Assembly: GCA_044359525.1 (NCBI GenBank)
Contig: JBIKLY010000042.1
Location: 1-28,753, forward strand
From: CAJBIL01 sp044359525
GTDB taxonomy: Bacteria > Pseudomonadota > Gammaproteobacteria > Burkholderiales > Rhodocyclaceae
Direction: 5' to 3'
Length of the DNA: 28,753 nt
The notes beneath the pieces are model-generated. The model saw only the letters and a list, made by a program, of their open reading frames with translations. It had not been told where the DNA came from and ran no database searches. This document shows positions 26,742 to 28,753 of the stretch, piece after piece; position 1 is the first letter of the stretch; every line of letters begins with the position of its first letter. The position numbers and the translations under genes were made by a program.

Positions 26742-26762
26742 TTTGTAGAATATTTGTAGAAT
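26742..26762 (+). promoter_or_regulatory. Tandem TTTGTAGAAT repeat, two possible -10 boxes before hrcA
   Basis: TTTGTAGAAT occurs at 26742-26751 and 26753-26762, one helical turn apart. Each contains TAGAAT, 5 of 6 to the -10 consensus. From the second copy transcription would begin close to the A of the hrcA ATG (26770). No strong -35 was found (best CCTACA, 26723-26728, for the first copy). The CIRCE inverted repeat is absent. Confidence 0.45.
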
Positions 26763-26769
26763 CGACCCC

Positions 26770-27798
26770 ATGCTCGACGAACGCTCGCGAACCCTGCTCA
26801 AAACCCTGATCGAACGCTACATTGCGGAAGGCCAGCCGGTCGGCTCGCGAGCGCTGTCAAAGTACTCGGGGCTCGACCTCTCGGCGGCCACCGTGCGCAA
26901 CGTGATGGCCGACCTGGAAGAGCTTGGTCTGATTGCCAGCCCGCACACCTCGGCCGGACGAATCCCGACACCGCGCGGCTACCGGTTTTTTGTCGACAGC
27001 CTGCTCACCATGCAGCCGCTCGAAAAGGAAAAAATCAACGCCATCGAAGGCCAGCTCCACCCCTCACAGCCGCAACACCTGATCAGCAGCGCCTCGCACC
27101 TGCTCTCCGGGCTCACGCACTTTGCCGGCATCGTGCTGACACCACGCCGCATGGCGCCACGAATTCGCCAGATGGAATTCGTCAGCCTGTCGGAAAAACG
27201 CATACTGCTGATCCTGGTCACCTCCGATGGCGACGTCCAGAACCGGATTCTATTTACCGAGCGCCCCTATTCGCCGTCGGAATTGACGACCGCCACCAAT
27301 TATCTGAACCTTCACTTCGCCGGCCACGACTTCGAGCACATCCGCAAACGCGTTCAGGATGAGTTGCTCAAACTGCGCGGCGACCTGCAGGGGCTGATGG
27401 CCGCCGCACTCGCTGCCGGTGACGACGCAATGCGCAAACCTGACGATCAGTACGTAATCTCGGGCGAACGGAATCTGCTCGAAGTGGAAGAATTTTCATC
27501 CAACATGAAGCGCCTGCGCGAGCTCTTTGACCTCTTTGAACAGCGCACTTCGCTGATGCAGCTGCTCGACATTTCACATCGCGCCGATGGTGTTCAGATT
27601 TTTATCGGCGGCGAATCGGGACTGGCGCCACTCGACGAATGCAGCGTCGTTACCGCGCCCTACGAAGTCAACGGACACGTTGTCGGCTCGGTCGGCGTTA
27701 TCGGCCCAACACGCATGGCCTACGAACGCGTCATCCCGATCGTCGACATCACTGCAAAACTGCTTTCCTCCGCGCTCACCTACCAGGCCAACTCCTGA
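26770..27798 (+). CDS. hrcA: Heat-inducible transcription repressor HrcA
   Basis: HrcA represses groESL and dnaK-type operons by binding CIRCE, with GroEL needed for its active form. The 342-residue protein has the N-terminal winged helix (LDERSRTLLKTLIERYIAEGQPVGSRALS, then LSAATVRNVMADLEELGLI and HTSAGRIPTPRGYRFFVD), the GAF-like middle and the dimerisation part, including GLAPLDECSVVTAPYEVNGHVVGSVGVIGPTRMAYERVI. The ATG at 26770 has no Shine-Dalgarno. The stop overlaps the hemH start (TGATG). No chaperone gene is in the window. Confidence 0.97.
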   Translation: MLDERSRTLLKTLIERYIAEGQPVGSRALSKYSGLDLSAATVRNVMADLEELGLIASPHTSAGRIPTPRGYRFFVDSLLTMQPLEKEKINAIEGQLHPSQPQHLISSASHLLSGLTHFAGIVLTPRRMAPRIRQMEFVSLSEKRILLILVTSDGDVQNRILFTERPYSPSELTTATNYLNLHFAGHDFEHIRKRVQDELLKLRGDLQGLMAAALAAGDDAMRKPDDQYVISGERNLLEVEEFSSNMKRLRELFDLFEQRTSLMQLLDISHRADGVQIFIGGESGLAPLDECSVVTAPYEVNGHVVGSVGVIGPTRMAYERVIPIVDITAKLLSSALTYQANS

Positions 27799-28753
27799 TG
27801 CCCCGCTACCTTCCCGAACCGGCATACCGTCACGGTACGCCGGCCAAGACCGCCATTCTGCTGGTCAATCTCGGCACACCTGAAGCACCAACGGCCCCGG
27901 CTGTACGGCGCTACCTGAAAGAGTTTCTTTCCGATCCGCGCGTTGTCGAAATCCCGCGTGCCATCTGGTGGCTGATTCTCAACGGCATCATCCTTAATGT
28001 CCGCCCGAAGAAATCGGCAGCAAAGTATGCCTCGGTGTGGACGCCGGAAGGCTCGCCGCTCAAGGTGCACACCGAACGCCAGACCAAACTGTTGCGCGGC
28101 CTGCTCGGCCAGACCGGACATCAGGTCGTCGTCGACTACGCGATGCGCTATGGCCAGCCATCGATTCCGGCGACCCTGTCACGCCTCAAGGCAGAAGGCT
28201 GCACACACATCCTTCTGCTGCCGCTCTACCCGCAATATGCCTCAAGCACCACAGCCACGGCCAATGACGCCGCTTATACCTGGTCGCAGGCAACACGCAA
28301 TCAGCCGGAAATTCGCAGCGTGCGAAGCTTTGCCGACCACCCCGGATACATCGCGGCCCTCGCTGCCAGCGTCCGCGAATACTGGACCAAAAATCCGCGC
28401 AACAGCGACTCCTATCGCCTGATCATGAGCTTTCATGGCGTACCGCGCTATACGCTGGACAAAGGCGACCCTTACCACTGCGAGTGCCAGAAGACCGGTC
28501 GGCTACTTGCCGAAGCATTGGGTCTGACCAAAGACGACTACCAGATCTGTTTTCAGTCACGCTTTGGTCGTGCCGAGTGGCTGCAACCCTACACAGCGCC
28601 AACGCTCACAGCGCTTGGCCAGCAAGGTGTCCGGCGTATCGACATGATCTGCCCCGGCTTTCCCGCCGACTGCCTGGAAACGCTCGAAGAAATAGCGATT
28701 GAGGGAAAGCACGATTTTATTGCCGCTGGTGGCAAGGAATACGGTTACATCCC
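27798..28753 (+). CDS. hemH: Ferrochelatase HemH (cut by right edge)
   Basis: HemH inserts Fe2+ into protoporphyrin IX, the last step of haem synthesis. About 318 residues are visible of a usual 360 or so. Features include AILLVNLGTPEAP (residues about 19-31), VWTPEGSPL, LPLYPQYASST, the metal-binding histidine in SFHGVP, FQSRFG, and the conserved CPGFPADCLETLEEI. ATG at 27798-27800 overlaps the hrcA stop, so translation is probably coupled; no separate ribosome site is seen. The haem gene next to hrcA is a common betaproteobacterial order. Confidence 0.97.
   Translation, partial: MPRYLPEPAYRHGTPAKTAILLVNLGTPEAPTAPAVRRYLKEFLSDPRVVEIPRAIWWLILNGIILNVRPKKSAAKYASVWTPEGSPLKVHTERQTKLLRGLLGQTGHQVVVDYAMRYGQPSIPATLSRLKAEGCTHILLLPLYPQYASSTTATANDAAYTWSQATRNQPEIRSVRSFADHPGYIAALAASVREYWTKNPRNSDSYRLIMSFHGVPRYTLDKGDPYHCECQKTGRLLAEALGLTKDDYQICFQSRFGRAEWLQPYTAPTLTALGQQGVRRIDMICPGFPADCLETLEEIAIEGKHDFIAAGGKEYGYI

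Overview
The window is a stretch of bacterial chromosome that most resembles a betaproteobacterium of the Rhodocyclales type (Dechloromonas/Azonexus-like). This is inferred from protein sequence character and gene order: nadK divergent from hrcA-hemH; recN; fur divergent from bamE-dapB; carA-carB-greA; yhbY divergent from rlmE-ftsH-folP; then glmM. No rRNA, tRNA, CRISPR array, prophage or insertion sequence was seen. Coding density is high, and no stretch over about 300 bases lacks a gene.

Left part (1-9.3 kb) is the accessory part. It starts with the N-terminal part of glmM (minus). A plus-strand block follows: an EAL-CBS-GGDEF cyclic-di-GMP protein, an OlsB-like N-acyltransferase and a PlsC/OlsA-like O-acyltransferase, the pair expected for ornithine lipid synthesis. 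Next on the minus strand are an orphan STAS protein and an alpha/beta hydrolase coupled to an M14 zinc carboxypeptidase. Two small plus-strand genes follow: a 38-aa membrane peptide, and a Lys/Ala-rich histone-H1-like protein with a ribbon-helix-helix-like C-terminus, preceded by a palindromic operator-like site. The part closes with a minus-strand metallophosphoesterase/glycosyltransferase pair that looks like plcP-agt, the phospholipid-to-glycolipid remodelling pair. These genes sit between folP and glmM, which are adjacent in the familiar rlmE-ftsH-folP-glmM order.

Middle part (9.3-18.8 kb) is core housekeeping: folP, an intrinsic terminator, ftsH (probable TTG start), rlmE, divergent yhbY, a DUF4149 membrane protein, greA, a second terminator, then carB and carA. 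carAB has a recognisable sigma70-type promoter and a structured leader of about 95 nt.

Right part (18.9-28.75 kb) holds a soluble hybrid histidine kinase (PAS-HisKA-HATPase-REC-REC-HPt), dapB, bamE, divergent fur, a SprA-type HExxH putative metalloprotease, recN, nadK, divergent hrcA (no Shine-Dalgarno, possibly leaderless) and hemH, which runs off the end.

The best candidate for a coordinated system is membrane lipid replacement: olsB-olsA (phosphorus-free ornithine lipids) and plcP-agt (phospholipid head-group removal plus glycosylation) lie within 7 kb of each other. The least described element is the H1-like/ribbon-helix-helix protein with its apparent own operator.
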